From contig NZ_HF570958.1 of assembly GCF_001046855.1 (NCBI RefSeq), positions 524,987 to 564,261 of the forward strand: a stretch of DNA of 39,275 nucleotides, given 5' to 3'. Below are positions 1 to 8,835 of the stretch, piece by piece. A program made the translations under genes and the position numbers. Position 1 is the first letter of the stretch, and each line of letters starts with the position of its first letter. The notes under the pieces are model-generated. The model was not told the origin of the DNA. It ran no database searches and was given only the letters and a program-made list of their open reading frames with translations. Origin of the DNA: Nostocoides japonicum T1-X7 (GTDB lineage Bacteria; Actinomycetota; Actinomycetes; Actinomycetales; Dermatophilaceae).

Positions 1-13
1 GGTCACCCGATAA

Positions 14-118
14 AGCGTGGGGGCTGGGCGGGCCAGAGCGTGAGGCTGGGCGGGCCAGAGCGTGGGGGCTGGGGGGCCGGAGCGTGGGGCTGGGCGGTCC
101 GGCGCGGGCCGGGCGGGT
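14..118. repeat. Tandem repeat, about 22 bp x 4+
   Basis: Four imperfect copies of a 22-23-bp unit beginning AGCGTGGGGGCTGGGCGG start at 14, 37, 59 and 81, and a decayed fifth copy runs to about 118. The array abuts the stop codon of the LemA-like gene, so it would lie in that gene's 3' untranslated region. I see no coding sense in it on either strand. Confidence 0.75.
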
Positions 119-702
119 CAGGACTCGAGGGTCGGCGGCAGGGCGTCGTCGAACTCGACGGTCTGGGGCATCGTCGCGTGCCCGGCGAGCCGGAACCAGC
201 GCACCGCGCGCTTGCGGCGGACCCGCCGGGCGTCGAGAGCGAGGTTGTTGTGGAAGCGGCGGGCCAGCTGGACCCGGCGGCCGGCGGCGACGACGCGGGT
301 CAGCGCGGCGGCCCCCACGCCGTCGCGGTCCCGCAGCTCGGCGACGACCGACGGGGTGAGCGCGACCCCGAGCGCCTCGCTGAGGTCGGACTCGACGGCC
401 TCTCGCCCGGCGAACGACAGCCCGTCGAGGAGGTCGTCGGCGAGGGCGTGGTCGGTCTGCCGCTCGAGGGACTCCGAGGCGGCGGAGGCCAGCAGGAGCG
501 AGCTCGCGGGATCCAGCTCCCCGGAGTTGGCGAGCTCGAGGGTGGCCTCGGCGCGGCGGACGAGCTGGGCGTCGAGGGCCGACAGGGCGCCCTCCACCCG
601 GGTGTGGAGCCGGTCGAGGCGCGAGGCGTTGTAGGTCAGCTGCCACGCGATGAGGACGAGCACGACGAGGACGAGGACGAGGATCATGCCGGTGTCGGTC
701 AT
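118..702 (-). CDS. LemA-like membrane protein
   Basis: A 194-residue protein. Residues about 6-22 (MILVLVLVVLVLIAWQ) form one N-terminal membrane segment, followed by a long, mostly helical soluble part. The segment near residues 147-175 (ARRFHNNLALDARRVRRKR) resembles the LemA signature of an Ala-Arg-aromatic-Asn motif followed by a basic stretch. LemA proteins have an N-terminal membrane anchor and a helical bundle; their biochemical role is poorly defined. The gene is last in the same direction as pgsA-patA-pimA but is separated from pimA by 280 bases containing a 30-bp tandem repeat, so co-transcription is uncertain. The ATG start directly precedes the membrane segment. The family assignment is by eye and this copy is divergent. 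Confidence 0.6.
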   Translation of the reverse strand: MTDTGMILVLVLVVLVLIAWQLTYNASRLDRLHTRVEGALSALDAQLVRRAEATLELANSGELDPASSLLLASAASESLERQTDHALADDLLDGLSFAGREAVESDLSEALGVALTPSVVAELRDRDGVGAAALTRVVAAGRRVQLARRFHNNLALDARRVRRKRAVRWFRLAGHATMPQTVEFDDALPPTLES

Positions 703-810
703 CGCGACTCCTTCCGCAGCCTGACCGCGGGAAGCCGTGCCTGGCGCCCGTCACCGAGCGGACCTCCGCGGCTCTCACCCCGGCGCCCCTCACCGGGCGG
801 GTCCGAGCGG

Positions 811-900
811 CCGACGTCACGGCCGCCGACATCCGAGCAGCCGACCTCACGGCCACCGACATCCGAGCAGCCGACCTCACGGCGGCCGACGTCGAGCCGG
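811..900. repeat. Tandem repeat, exact 30-bp period x 3
   Basis: Units at 811-840, 841-870 and 871-900 share CCGACNTCACGGC, and the first two continue CGACATCCGAGCAG. The preceding bases (781-810) look like a more decayed unit. The array fills part of the 280-base gap between pimA and the LemA-like gene. No gene is supported in 703-982. Confidence 0.8.
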
Positions 901-982
901 CCCCCGGCACGGGGGTCGAGTCGGTCGGCGGCGGGACACGCGACCGCCACGGTCGGGTGCCTCGCGTCACGCATGGTCCGGG

Positions 983-2200
983 TCACGCCTCGCCCCGTCC
1001 GATCCGGCGGCGGAGGAAGTGCGCGAATCCCGCCCCGGGCCCGGGGCCGCTGGCCGGGTCGGTCGCGGCCTCGATGGCCTCGACGGCCCGCGCGGCGTCG
1101 ACGACCGTCTCGTAGACGGCCATGATCTCCTCGGCCACCGTCGACCAGTCGAAGTCGAGGGCGCGCTGCGCGCCGAACGCCGACAGCTCCTCGCGCAGGA
1201 CCCGGTCGTCGAGGAGGTCGCCGAGCACCCGGGCGAGGTCCGCGGGGTCCTCGTTCGTGAACGTCACCCCGGCCGGCCCGGGCCCGAGGACGCGCAGGAA
1301 CGCCGGCAGGTCGCTCGCCGCGACCGGCGCGCCGGCCGCCATCGCCTCGACGAGGACGATGCCGAAGCTCTCCCCGCCGGTATGCGGGGCGACGTAGGCC
1401 GAGACCGACGCGAGGAGCGCGGCCTTGTCCTCGTCGCTCACCATCCCGAGGAAGCTCGTCGCCTCGCGGACGGCCGGGGCGAGCAGCTCGACGGCCGTCT
1501 CGGCGTCCCCCGGGCCGGCGACGAACAGCCGCGTCCGCGGATGCCGGGCGAGAATGGCGGGCATCGCCGCCGCGAGGACCGGCAGACCCTTGCGGGGCTC
1601 CTCGATCCGGCCGACGAAGGCGAGCGTCGGCGCCTCGTCGGCGCCCTGCCACTCCCGCCGCGCCTCGGCCGTCCGGAAGAAGCCGGTGTCGACGCCGTTG
1701 GGGATGACGACGGCGTCGCCCCCGATGTGCGACGTGAGGGTCCGACGGGCGTCCTCGGACACCGCGATCCGGCCGAGGATCCGCTCGATGAGCGGGTGGA
1801 TGAGCGGGTATGCCGCCTGGAGGGCCCGCGAGCGCAGGTTGCTCGTGTGGAAGGTCGCGACGACGGGCGCCGTCGACGCGCGGAGGGCCAGCACGGAGAT
1901 GCTCGGCGTGAGCGGCTCGTGGACGTGGACGACGTCGAAGGAGCCCTCGTCGAGCCAGCGGCTCACCCGCGCGGAGGTCATCGGGCCGAAGTTGAGCCGC
2001 GCGACCGACCCGTTGTAGCGGACCGGCACCGAGCGTCCGCAGGAGACGACGTAGTCCGGCAGCGGCGTGTCCTCGTCGGCCGGGGCGAGGACGGAGACGA
2101 CGTGGCCCTGCCGGAGGAAGTGCTCGGCGAGGTCGCGAACGTGGAACTGGACACCACCCGGCACGTCGAAGGAGTACGGACAGACCAGTCCGATCCTCAC
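983..2200 (-). CDS. pimA: PimA-type phosphatidylinositol alpha-mannosyltransferase
   Basis: A 405-residue GT-B fold GT4 glycosyltransferase. PimA transfers the first mannose from GDP-mannose to the inositol of phosphatidyl-myo-inositol on the inner face of the membrane. The N-terminus reads VRIGLVCPYSFDVPGGVQFH, with the characteristic GGVQ-H loop. HTSNLRSR, VVIPNGVDTGFF and FVGRIEEPRKG follow, and the C-terminal half carries the GT4 donor-site signature ESFGIVLVEAMAAG. I chose the GTG at 2200 because it overlaps the patA stop by four bases (GTGA) and gives the usual PimA N-terminus; the longer open frame upstream is a shadow. The tail after about residue 375 is Ala/Pro-rich. With pgsA and patA it makes up the early PIM pathway. 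Confidence 0.93.
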   Translation of the reverse strand: MRIGLVCPYSFDVPGGVQFHVRDLAEHFLRQGHVVSVLAPADEDTPLPDYVVSCGRSVPVRYNGSVARLNFGPMTSARVSRWLDEGSFDVVHVHEPLTPSISVLALRASTAPVVATFHTSNLRSRALQAAYPLIHPLIERILGRIAVSEDARRTLTSHIGGDAVVIPNGVDTGFFRTAEARREWQGADEAPTLAFVGRIEEPRKGLPVLAAAMPAILARHPRTRLFVAGPGDAETAVELLAPAVREATSFLGMVSDEDKAALLASVSAYVAPHTGGESFGIVLVEAMAAGAPVAASDLPAFLRVLGPGPAGVTFTNEDPADLARVLGDLLDDRVLREELSAFGAQRALDFDWSTVAEEIMAVYETVVDAARAVEAIEAATDPASGPGPGAGFAHFLRRRIGRGEA

Positions 2201-3357
2201 GTCGCGGTCCGCGGCGGCCGGGGATCCCTGGCGGTGGTCAGGTGAGGGCCGCGCAGGGACCTGCCTCGCGGGCCCTCCCGGAGGCCGGCGGGACGCCTGC
2301 CGAAGGCTCCACCATCGACGTCCTGCCCGTCGGAGGCGCCGCGGTCGGAGGCACCACGGCTCGAGGCACCGTCGCGAGCCCTGTCGTCGAGGTCCGCCGT
2401 GAAGACCTTCTGCATCATGTGCCAGTCCTGCGTGTGCTCCCGGATGGCGGCGCCGAGGGCGTCGGCACAGCCCTGCGACATCGCGGCGACCCGCTCCCGC
2501 GTCGTCCCGACCCCCGGGTCGACGACCTCGTCGTGGATCGTCGCGACGGTCCGCCACCGACCGCGCAGCTCCGGCGCGGGCTCGTAGTGCACCGAGACGG
2601 GGAACAGGGGCGCACCGGTCGCGACGGCGAGCGCGGCCGGCCCCACGGCGACCGACGCCTCGTGGCCGCACAGCTGGACCCGCACGCCGTGGCGCGTCAG
2701 GTCGCGGTCGGCGAGGAGCGGCATGAGGAGGGGACGGCCCTCGGCGAGCACCGAGCGGAGCTCCCCGAAGACGTTGCCGCCGCCGGTCAGCGGAAGGATC
2801 CGCATACCGAGGCCCTCCCGGAACCGGAGGAACTCCTCGAAGACCTCCTCCGGCTTCAGGCGCTCGGCGACCGTGACGACGTGGGCGAGGGCGATCTCGC
2901 TCCAGGCACCCGCGAGGTCCCAGTTGCCGAGGTGCCCGAGGAACCCGATCCAGGGCCGGCCGTCCGCGAGGATGGCACGGACCTGGGCGTCGTTGTCGAG
3001 CCGCATCCGCTCGCGGATCTGTCCGTGGGACAGCTCGGGAAGGCGGAACGCCTCGCACCAGTACCGCAGGTAGGACTGCACGCCCTGGAGGACGAGGACC
3101 TCCAGCGCGGACCGCGACAGCTCCGGCCGGACCCGCGCGTAGTTGCGCCGCAGCTGCTGGACGTCCCGACCGTCGCGGTAGTGGACCATCTCGGCGGCGG
3201 CGTCGAAGAGGTTGTATGCCGTGCGCTCCGGCATCCGCCGGACGACCGACCACCCCGCCCGGAAGCCGCCGGTCGTGACGGCGTCGGCGATCGCGGACGC
3301 GGCGGAGGTGACCGAGCGGTAGGGCGGCCGGAAGGGCGAGGCGTAGGGGGACGGCAT
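2197..3357 (-). CDS. patA: Phosphatidylinositol mannoside acyltransferase (PatA-like, HtrB/LpxL family)
   Basis: A 386-residue protein of the lysophospholipid acyltransferase superfamily. PatA acylates the mannose of PIM1/PIM2 on the cytoplasmic face of the membrane. The catalytic H-x4-D motif is visible as GHLGNWDLAG, and further blocks are ILPLTGGGNVFGELRSVL and PLLADRDLTRHGV. The ATG at 3357 lies 5 bases after the pgsA stop, and the gene ends in a GTGA overlap with pimA, so it sits in the middle of a translationally coupled operon. Mycobacterial PatA is about 316 residues. This one has an extra C-terminal tail of about 60-70 residues (ASSRGASDRGASDGQDVDGG) that looks disordered and low-complexity. 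Confidence 0.9.
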   Translation of the reverse strand: MPSPYASPFRPPYRSVTSAASAIADAVTTGGFRAGWSVVRRMPERTAYNLFDAAAEMVHYRDGRDVQQLRRNYARVRPELSRSALEVLVLQGVQSYLRYWCEAFRLPELSHGQIRERMRLDNDAQVRAILADGRPWIGFLGHLGNWDLAGAWSEIALAHVVTVAERLKPEEVFEEFLRFREGLGMRILPLTGGGNVFGELRSVLAEGRPLLMPLLADRDLTRHGVRVQLCGHEASVAVGPAALAVATGAPLFPVSVHYEPAPELRGRWRTVATIHDEVVDPGVGTTRERVAAMSQGCADALGAAIREHTQDWHMMQKVFTADLDDRARDGASSRGASDRGASDGQDVDGGAFGRRPAGLREGPRGRSLRGPHLTTARDPRPPRTAT

Positions 3358-3362
3358 ACCGG

Positions 3363-3977
3363 TCAGGGGGTCGGCGCGAGCGCCTGCCGGCGGACGGCGA
3401 GCATCCGCTGGACGACGGTGACGAGGCTCGCGAGCGCGAGGAGGGCGAGGACGACGGTGAGGACGATCTCGGGGAGGAACCACCCGACGAGCCCGGTCGT
3501 CACGAGCACGGCGACGAGGCGGTCCGCCCGCTCGGCGATGCCGACGTTGGCGGTGAAGCCGAGGCCCTCGGCACGGGCCTTGGCATACGACACGACGCTG
3601 CCGAGGATGAGGCAGGCGAGGGCGAGGCCGGCCATGTAGGGCTGGTCGCCGTCGCCGGCGTACCAGAGGACGAGCCCCCCGAAGACGGCCGCGTCGCCGA
3701 CCCGGTCGAGGGTGGAGTCGAGGTAGGCGCCCCAGCTGCTCGACCGGCCCGAGCTGCGCGCCATGATCCCGTCGACCGTGTCGGAGAAGACGAAGGCCGT
3801 GATGACGATCGTGCCGACGAGGAACTCGTGCCGCGGGTAGAACGCGAGCGCCCCGAAGCAGACGCCGAGGGTGCCGACGACGGTGACGATGTCGGGGCTG
3901 ATCCCGAGCCCGAGGAGCAGCTTCGCCACAGGGGTGAGCAGCTTCGTGAAGAAGGCGCGGGCGTATCGGTTCAGCAT
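3363..3977 (-). CDS. pgsA: Phosphatidylinositol phosphate synthase (CDP-alcohol phosphatidyltransferase)
   Basis: A 204-residue membrane enzyme that joins CDP-diacylglycerol with inositol phosphate, the entry step to phosphatidylinositol and the PIMs. The CDP-alcohol phosphotransferase signature is intact: DTVDG, then AR, then G and D-x3-D in SWGAYLDSTLDRVGD. About five or six hydrophobic segments follow one another, ending with LTVVLALLALASLVTVV. The ATG at 3977 lies 13 bases after the HIT gene stop. The neighbours HIT, patA and pimA match the gene order conserved in many actinobacteria, which makes phosphatidylinositol-phosphate synthase more likely than phosphatidylglycerophosphate synthase. 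Confidence 0.93.
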   Translation of the reverse strand: MLNRYARAFFTKLLTPVAKLLLGLGISPDIVTVVGTLGVCFGALAFYPRHEFLVGTIVITAFVFSDTVDGIMARSSGRSSSWGAYLDSTLDRVGDAAVFGGLVLWYAGDGDQPYMAGLALACLILGSVVSYAKARAEGLGFTANVGIAERADRLVAVLVTTGLVGWFLPEIVLTVVLALLALASLVTVVQRMLAVRRQALAPTP

Positions 3978-3990
3978 GGTGGCCGTCAGC

Positions 3991-4548
3991 CTACTGACCG
4001 GGCCAGTGCTCGACGAGGAGCCGGCGCGTGTCCTCCAGGAGTGCCGGGAGCGCCTTCGTGCGGGCCACGATGGGCAGGAAGTTCGCGTCGCCGCCCCACC
4101 GCGGGACGATGTGCTGGTGCAGGTGGGCCGCGACGCCGGCCCCGGCGACGTCCCCCTGGTTGATGCCGAGGTTGAAGCCCATGGGCTGCGACGCCGCCTC
4201 GAGAGCCCGGATGCCGGCCTTGGTGAGGGCGGTGAACTCCGACGTCTCCTCCTCGGTGAGGTCGACGTAGAGGGAGACGTGCCGGTACGGGCAGATGAGC
4301 AGGTGGCCCGGGTTGTAGGGGAAGAGGTTGAGGACGACGTAGCACAGCTCCCCCCGGTGGACGACGAGCCCGCGCGCGTCGTCCTTGTCGGGGGCCGCGC
4401 AGAAGGGGCAGCCCTCCCCCGCCTCCGTCGAGGGCCGGTCACCGCTGACGTATGCCATCCGGTGCGGCGTCCACAGCCGCTCGAGCCCGTCCGGGTCGCC
4501 GACGAAGGTGGCGGCGTCCTCCGGCGTCGGCCCGGCCTCCTGGTCCAT
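3991..4548 (-). CDS. HIT-family diadenosine tetraphosphate (Ap4A) phosphorylase-like protein
   Basis: A 185-residue histidine-triad protein. The active-site triad is AAHLHQHIVPRWGG (H-x-H-x-H) near the C-terminus. An N-terminal CPFC pair with downstream histidines suggests the zinc site seen in this subgroup. The homologue next to pgsA in Mycobacterium tuberculosis (Rv2613c) has Ap4A phosphorylase activity; I carry that activity over by gene order and similarity. The ATG at 4548 is preceded by AGGA at moderate spacing. In-frame starts up to 4620 would add a poorly structured extension and run towards the terminator. It is the first gene of the PI/PIM operon. The tRNA-synthetase neighbour is of interest because Ap4A is a synthetase by-product. 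Confidence 0.88.
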   Translation of the reverse strand: MDQEAGPTPEDAATFVGDPDGLERLWTPHRMAYVSGDRPSTEAGEGCPFCAAPDKDDARGLVVHRGELCYVVLNLFPYNPGHLLICPYRHVSLYVDLTEEETSEFTALTKAGIRALEAASQPMGFNLGINQGDVAGAGVAAHLHQHIVPRWGGDANFLPIVARTKALPALLEDTRRLLVEHWPGQ

Positions 4549-4636
4549 GGCACCCGATCCTAGGCAGGCGGGCATCCCGGACGAGGCACCGGCGCGGTGC
4601 GTCACCGGAGGGACCGGCATACCGCGTGCCTCGTGG

Positions 4637-4672
4637 GTGGAGGAGCCGACGCCGGGGCGTCGGCGCCTCCAC
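4637..4672 (-). terminator. Terminator hairpin downstream of thrS
   Basis: The arms 4637-4653 and 4656-4672 pair at 16 of 17 positions around a 2-base loop. The hairpin lies 32 bases after the thrS stop and before the HIT gene. It separates thrS transcription from the HIT-pgsA-patA-pimA operon. There is no U-tract, as is common in GC-rich actinobacteria. Confidence 0.75.
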
Positions 4673-4704
4673 TCACCTCGGCGTCATCGCGGGACGGGCC
4701 CGCC

Positions 4705-6729
4705 TCAGACCTGGGCGCGGGTCTCGATGGCCTCGAGGACGAGGTCGATGGCGTCGGCGATCGGCACGCCGTTGCGCTGCGACCCGTCCCGGTAGCGGAA
4801 CGACACCGCCTCGTGCGACCGGTCCTCCTCGCCGGCGATGAGCGTGAAGGGCACCTTCGCCTTGGCGGCGTTGCGGATCTTCTTGGGGAACCGGTCGTCG
4901 GACTCGTCGAGCTCGGTCCGGATGCCCCGCGCCGCCATCTGCCGCAGGACGTCGCGGAGGTACTCGGCATACTCCTCGGCGACGGGCACGCCGAGGACCT
5001 GGACGGGCGCGAGCCACGGGGGGAACGCGCCGGCGTAGTGCTCGACGAGGACCCCGAAGAACCGCTCGATGGAGCCGAACTTCGCCGAGTGGATCATGAC
5101 GGGCTGCTTGCGGGTGCCGTCGGCGGCCTGGTACTCGAGCCCGAACCCGGCGGGCTGGTTGAAGTCGTACTGGATCGTCGACATCTGCCAGGTCCGGCCG
5201 ATGGCGTCGCGCGTCTGGACCGAGATCTTCGGGCCGTAGAACGCGGCGCCGCCCGGGTCGTCGACGAGCTCGAGGCCCGAGTCGCGGGCGACGTCGGCGA
5301 GGATGTCGGTCGCGATCCGCCACTGCTCGTCGGAGCCGATGAACTTCTCCGGCTTGGAGTCGTCGCGGGTCGACAGCTCGAGGTAGTAGTCGTCGAGCCC
5401 GAAGTCGCGCAGCAGGCTGAGAACGAAGTTCAGCAGGTGGCGGATCTCCCCGGGGGCCTGCTCGTGGGTGACGTAGGAGTGCGAGTCGTCCTGGGTCATC
5501 CCGCGGACCCGGGTCAGACCGTGGACGACGCCGGACTTCTCGTACCGGTACACCGACCCGAACTCGAACAGCCGCATCGGCAGGTCGCGGTAAGAGCGCC
5601 CGCGCGACCGGTAGATGAGGTTGTGCATCGGGCAGTTCATCGCCTTGAGGTAGTAGTTCGCACCCTCGAACTCGATGGGGGGGAACATCGTGTCGGCGTA
5701 GTACGGCAGGTGCCCGGAGGTGTGGAACAGCCCCTCCTTGGCGATGTGCGGCGTCCCGACGTAGAGGAAGCCCTCCTCGATGTGCCGCTGCCGGACGTAG
5801 TCCTCCATGATCCGCTTGACGACGCCGCCCTTGGGGTGGAAGACGACGAGGCCGGAGCCGATCTCGTCGGGGAAGCTGAACAGGTCCAGCTCCGCCCCGA
5901 GCTTGCGGTGGTCGCGCTTCTCGGCCTCCGCCAGCCGGTCGAGGTATGCCGTGAGGTCGGCCTTGCTCGGCCACGCGGTGCCGTAGATCCGCTGGAGCTG
6001 CGGGTTCTTCTCACTGCCGCGCCAGTATGCGGCGGCGCTGCGCATGACCTTGAAGGCGTTGCCGAGGACCTTGGTCGTCGGCACGTGCGGGCCGCGGCAC
6101 AGGTCGCCCCACGCGCGGGTGCCGTCGCGGCGGACATTGTCGTAGATGGTCAGCTGCGCGCCGCCGACCTCCCCAGCAGCCCCCTCGACCTCGTCGATGG
6201 CGCTGCTGGGGGCCCACGCGTCGGCCCCCTCTGCCGCAGCCCCGGCCGAGCCGCCCTTGAGCCCGATGAGCTCGCACTTGTACGGCTCGTCGGCGAGCTC
6301 CTCGAGCGCCTCCTCGTCGGAGACCTCGCGGCGCACGAAGGACTGACCCTCGTTGATGATGCGCTGCATGACCTTCTCGAGGCTCTTGAGGTCCTCGGGC
6401 GTGAAAGGGGTCTCGACGTCGAAGTCGTAGTAGAAGCCGTCGCGGATCGGCGGGCCGATCCCGAGCCGCGCGTCCGGGTGCACCTGCTGGACGGCCTGGG
6501 CGAGCACGTGCGCGGCGCTGTGCCGCAGGACGTCGAGGCCGTCCTGCTCGGCCGCCGTCACCGGTTCGACGTGGTCGCCGTCGGCGAGCACGTGAGCCAG
6601 GTCGCGCAGCTCACCGTTGACGCGCGCGACGAGGACGGCCCTGTCGTCGCCGAAGAGGTCCGCCGCCGTCGTCCGCTCCGGCACCGATCGCTCGCTGCCG
6701 GCGACATGGACGGTGATCTGGGCGGACAC
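4705..6729 (-). CDS. thrS: Threonyl-tRNA synthetase
   Basis: A class II synthetase of 674 residues that charges tRNA-Thr. Domains in order are an N-terminal TGS domain ([21 protein letters not shown]), the second additional domain [21 protein letters not shown], the DLCRGPHVP block, the catalytic core with zinc-site Cys in [20 protein letters not shown], motif 2 ([21 protein letters not shown]), and a C-terminal anticodon-binding domain ([16 protein letters not shown] to [20 protein letters not shown]). I chose GTG at 6729 because GAGGAG lies 7 bases upstream; an ATG at 6756 has no ribosome-binding site. The second domain has a Gly/Ala-rich insertion of about 30 residues before DLCRGPH, and the DNA encoding it forms a perfect 10-bp inverted repeat (6171-6180 with 6202-6211). 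I see no T-box leader upstream. Confidence 0.96.
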   Translation of the reverse strand: MSAQITVHVAGSERSVPERTTAADLFGDDRAVLVARVNGELRDLAHVLADGDHVEPVTAAEQDGLDVLRHSAAHVLAQAVQQVHPDARLGIGPPIRDGFYYDFDVETPFTPEDLKSLEKVMQRIINEGQSFVRREVSDEEALEELADEPYKCELIGLKGGSAGAAAEGADAWAPSSAIDEVEGAAGEVGGAQLTIYDNVRRDGTRAWGDLCRGPHVPTTKVLGNAFKVMRSAAAYWRGSEKNPQLQRIYGTAWPSKADLTAYLDRLAEAEKRDHRKLGAELDLFSFPDEIGSGLVVFHPKGGVVKRIMEDYVRQRHIEEGFLYVGTPHIAKEGLFHTSGHLPYYADTMFPPIEFEGANYYLKAMNCPMHNLIYRSRGRSYRDLPMRLFEFGSVYRYEKSGVVHGLTRVRGMTQDDSHSYVTHEQAPGEIRHLLNFVLSLLRDFGLDDYYLELSTRDDSKPEKFIGSDEQWRIATDILADVARDSGLELVDDPGGAAFYGPKISVQTRDAIGRTWQMSTIQYDFNQPAGFGLEYQAADGTRKQPVMIHSAKFGSIERFFGVLVEHYAGAFPPWLAPVQVLGVPVAEEYAEYLRDVLRQMAARGIRTELDESDDRFPKKIRNAAKAKVPFTLIAGEEDRSHEAVSFRYRDGSQRNGVPIADAIDLVLEAIETRAQV

Positions 6730-6857
6730 GGCGGTGCTCCTCGCGGGTGGTGACATGGATCGGTATGCGTGTGGCGCGGCATACCGGGGTAGCCCGACGA
6801 TCGTATCGGCCGGCGGTATGCGCCCTCACCCGCGTTTCCGGCCCGGCCGGCGGCGCT

Positions 6858-6985
6858 CAGGCCCCGATCGGGTGCCAGACTGCCAAGCGAGATGGTGCAC
6901 AGACCTCGATCGGGTGCCAGACCGCCAAGCGAGATGGTGCACAGACCCCGATCGGGTGCCAGACCGCCAGCTGGACCCCGCCGAC
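6858..6985. repeat. 42-bp tandem repeat with CCCGATCGGG core
   Basis: The core CGATCGGGTGCCAGACNGCC begins at 6865, 6907 and 6949, an exact 42-base period. The intervening part AAGCGAGATGGTGCACAGAC is repeated twice. Two of the three copies contain the perfect palindrome CCCGATCGGG; the middle copy reads CTCGATCGGG. The array is in the gap between the GPP34 stop and the thrS start. The same core recurs three times at 9.87-10.1 kb. No gene lies in 6730-6999. Confidence 0.85.
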
Positions 6986-6999
6986 GGCGGGGTCTGCGG

Positions 7000-7719
7000 T
7001 CAGCTCGAGGCGGCCGTGCCGCCGGCGACGGCGGCGACCACGCCTGCCGCGACCGCGGTGTTGACGTCCTGGATCGCCTTGCCCACCGCCTGCGAGCCCC
7101 ACGACACCTCGGTGAGCGCCTTGCCCTGCTCCTTGAGCCGGCGCCGGTCGGCCTCCGGGAAGAGCTTCGGGAGCGCTCCGGACGCGTGCAGGATGGCCGC
7201 GAGCGAGGCGTCGCGCTCGACGAGGGGGCCGGTGCCCGCCGCGGCGAGCGTCTCGGTCACCCGCCGGAGGACGGCGTCGCGGGCGGCGGGTCGGATGAGC
7301 GCCCACCGCGGGGTCGGGAAGAGGCCGAGGGTGCGGTGCTCCCGAGGCGCGATGACCTCCTTGCGGACGAGGTCGGCCAGCACGGCGTCGCGGAGCTCAC
7401 CGGCCCGGTCGCGCCACGTCGACGCGCCGCCGATCCGGCCGACCGCGTTCTTCGGCTTCTGCCCGTCGGCGCGCTCGATGACCTCGTCCCACACCGAGCC
7501 GACGGCCGGAGCTGCGACGCCGGTCCTCACGAGGCGTCCGGGCCGGGTGCCGGGCTCGCCCTGCTCCGTGAGCCGCAGGGCGCCGGACAGCACCGCTTCG
7601 ACGACGGCCGCCCCCGCGAGGCCGGCCTTCCAGTGGGTCGAGTCGACGACGAAGGTCTCCTTCTCCGGGGAGAGGAGAGCCAGGAGGTAGTCGGCGCAGA
7701 GGGTCTGCTCGTTGCTCAT
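7000..7719 (-). CDS. GPP34 family (Golgi phosphoprotein 3-like) protein
   Basis: A 239-residue protein with the bacterial GPP34 layout. It starts CADYLLALLSPEKETFVVDS, then KAGLAGAAVVEAVLSGALRL, a central VGRIGGASTWRDRAGELRDAVLADLVRKEVIAPREH and LGLFPTPRWALIRPAARDAV, and ends in an Ala-rich helix. Eukaryotic GOLPH3 binds phosphatidylinositol-4-phosphate. The function of the bacterial versions, common and multi-copy in actinobacteria, is not established. The ATG at 7719 starts directly at the conserved region; no clear Shine-Dalgarno precedes it, so it may be leaderless. The transcript runs toward thrS but is separated by the 42-bp repeat array. Confidence 0.85.
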   Translation of the reverse strand: MSNEQTLCADYLLALLSPEKETFVVDSTHWKAGLAGAAVVEAVLSGALRLTEQGEPGTRPGRLVRTGVAAPAVGSVWDEVIERADGQKPKNAVGRIGGASTWRDRAGELRDAVLADLVRKEVIAPREHRTLGLFPTPRWALIRPAARDAVLRRVTETLAAAGTGPLVERDASLAAILHASGALPKLFPEADRRRLKEQGKALTEVSWGSQAVGKAIQDVNTAVAAGVVAAVAGGTAASS

Positions 7720-7856
7720 GACGACGACGGTAGCCACGGGCCCGTGAGGTGCAGATCCCCCGCGCGGACGGCATACCTCCCCCTCCCGACGGACACGCGA
7801 CCTCGGCCGACCGACGGACCTGGGCACGCCATCCTCACCGGCCCACGTGCGACCGA

Positions 7857-7942
7857 CGGACACCCAATGCCCCGGCGCCGCCTGGGTGGTCGTGCTCACG
7901 GGGCTCGGTCGGCGGCCTCGATCGGCCCCCATTGGATGTCCG
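7857..7942. repeat. Imperfect inverted repeat in the gap 7720-7999
   Basis: The arms 7857-7869 (CGGACACCCAATG) and 7930-7942 (CATTGGATGTCCG) pair at 12 of 13 positions around a 60-base spacer. The direct repeat GACCGACGGAC also occurs twice just to the left. The gap lies upstream of the GPP34 gene and downstream of the S51 peptidase gene. I see no gene in it. Confidence 0.45.
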
Positions 7943-7999
7943 CCGGACGGCCCACCCCACTCGCCGGACTGGCCGGACCCGGGCCGCGGGTGGCGCGGC

Positions 8000-8734
8000 T
8001 CAGACGGGCGGCAGGAGGCGCGGCTCGAGGCGCTCTTCGACGGCCGCGTCGCCCTCGCGGTGGACGATGTACGCGCCCTTGCCGTCGACCTCGGTCACCG
8101 CCTCGACGAGCTCCGTCCCGCGGTAGACCATGCCCACCCCGTCGTCGGTGCAGTGCGTCGTGCCGATCGTGCCGTCGGCGACGAGCCCGTGCACGAGGGG
8201 ACGGCGCCGCTCCTCGGTGTCGTAGTGGACGCCGTTGGCATACGGGAGGAAGGCGAGGCCGTTCGTCACGGCGCGCAGCTCCCGCCCGAAGGAGTCGGTC
8301 GTGCCGCCCTCGTACCAGCAGATCGACCCGGCCGACACGCCCGCGAGGACGACGCCGGCCTCCCACGCCGCACGCAGGTCGCTCCCGAAGTCGTGGACTG
8401 CCCAGACGGCCAACAGGTTGGCGACCGAGCCGCCGGTCACCCAGACGACGTCCTGCTCGAGGAGGGCGGCGCGCATGTCGTCGTGGTTGGGCATCGTGAA
8501 GTGCCGGAACTCGGTGAACGCGAACCCGGCCACCCGCGACGCCTCCATCATCCGGTGGGCGTAGAACTCCTGGTCGCCGATGGCCGTCCCGACGAAGCCG
8601 AGCCGCGGAGCCCGGCCCGTGACGCCGGACAGGGTCACGGCGTGGTGGACGAGGCTGTTGAACTCCAGCATCGTGCGGTCCCCGTTGCGGAGGCCGCCGG
8701 ACGTGGCGAGGATCGTCGGTGCGTCGGCAGGCAT
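8000..8734 (-). CDS. Peptidase S51 (dipeptidase E-like) family protein
   Basis: A 244-residue protein of the S51/glutamine-amidotransferase-like fold. The nucleophile elbow is GVSAGSICW (Ser134). Upstream are the Gly-rich DVVWVTGGSVANLL and a start ILATSGGLRNGDR typical of this group. S51 enzymes include alpha-aspartyl dipeptidase (PepE) and cyanophycinase. This length fits a cytoplasmic PepE-like peptidase; the substrate cannot be read from sequence. The gene stands alone: a hairpin and tandem repeat separate it from the MaoC gene upstream, and an inverted repeat follows it. Confidence 0.85.
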   Translation of the reverse strand: MPADAPTILATSGGLRNGDRTMLEFNSLVHHAVTLSGVTGRAPRLGFVGTAIGDQEFYAHRMMEASRVAGFAFTEFRHFTMPNHDDMRAALLEQDVVWVTGGSVANLLAVWAVHDFGSDLRAAWEAGVVLAGVSAGSICWYEGGTTDSFGRELRAVTNGLAFLPYANGVHYDTEERRRPLVHGLVADGTIGTTHCTDDGVGMVYRGTELVEAVTEVDGKGAYIVHREGDAAVEERLEPRLLPPV

Positions 8735-8759
8735 GGGTCGATCCTGTCACCCTCGCCGA

Positions 8760-8820
8760 CCGGTTCGGCCCTCGGCTCAGCCTCTCGGCTCGGCCTCTCG
8801 GCTCGGCCTCTGGGCTCGGA
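8760..8820. repeat. Short tandem repeat, CTCGGCTCGGC-type
   Basis: Three to four copies of a 13-base unit close to CCTCTCGGCTCGG lie just upstream of the S51 gene. The first 19 bases (8760-8778, CCGGTTCGGCCCTCGGCTC) recur exactly at 34347-34365, in another intergenic gap. Confidence 0.7.
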
Positions 8821-8835
8821 CGGAGAAGTCGCGTC

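Noticed and set aside
811..900. CRISPR-like array
   Set aside because: The 30-base units are contiguous with no unique spacers, and there are no cas genes.
983..3253. A 756-codon minus-strand open frame covering pimA and most of the upstream gene
   Set aside because: Only the part from GTG 2200 is PimA. The upstream part is an Arg/Pro/Ala-rich shadow of the patA frame.
4597..6753. Plus-strand frame of 718 codons opposite thrS
   Set aside because: It is antisense to a clear threonyl-tRNA synthetase and has no family features.
6730..6857. T-box leader upstream of thrS
   Set aside because: No T-box consensus, specifier stem or terminator pair is visible; the sequence is short and partly repeat.
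6858..6985. Protein-coding reading of the 42-bp repeat (repeated IGCQTAKRDGAQT)
   Set aside because: The 42-base period keeps any frame open trivially. No start signal exists and the repeat recurs only in gaps.
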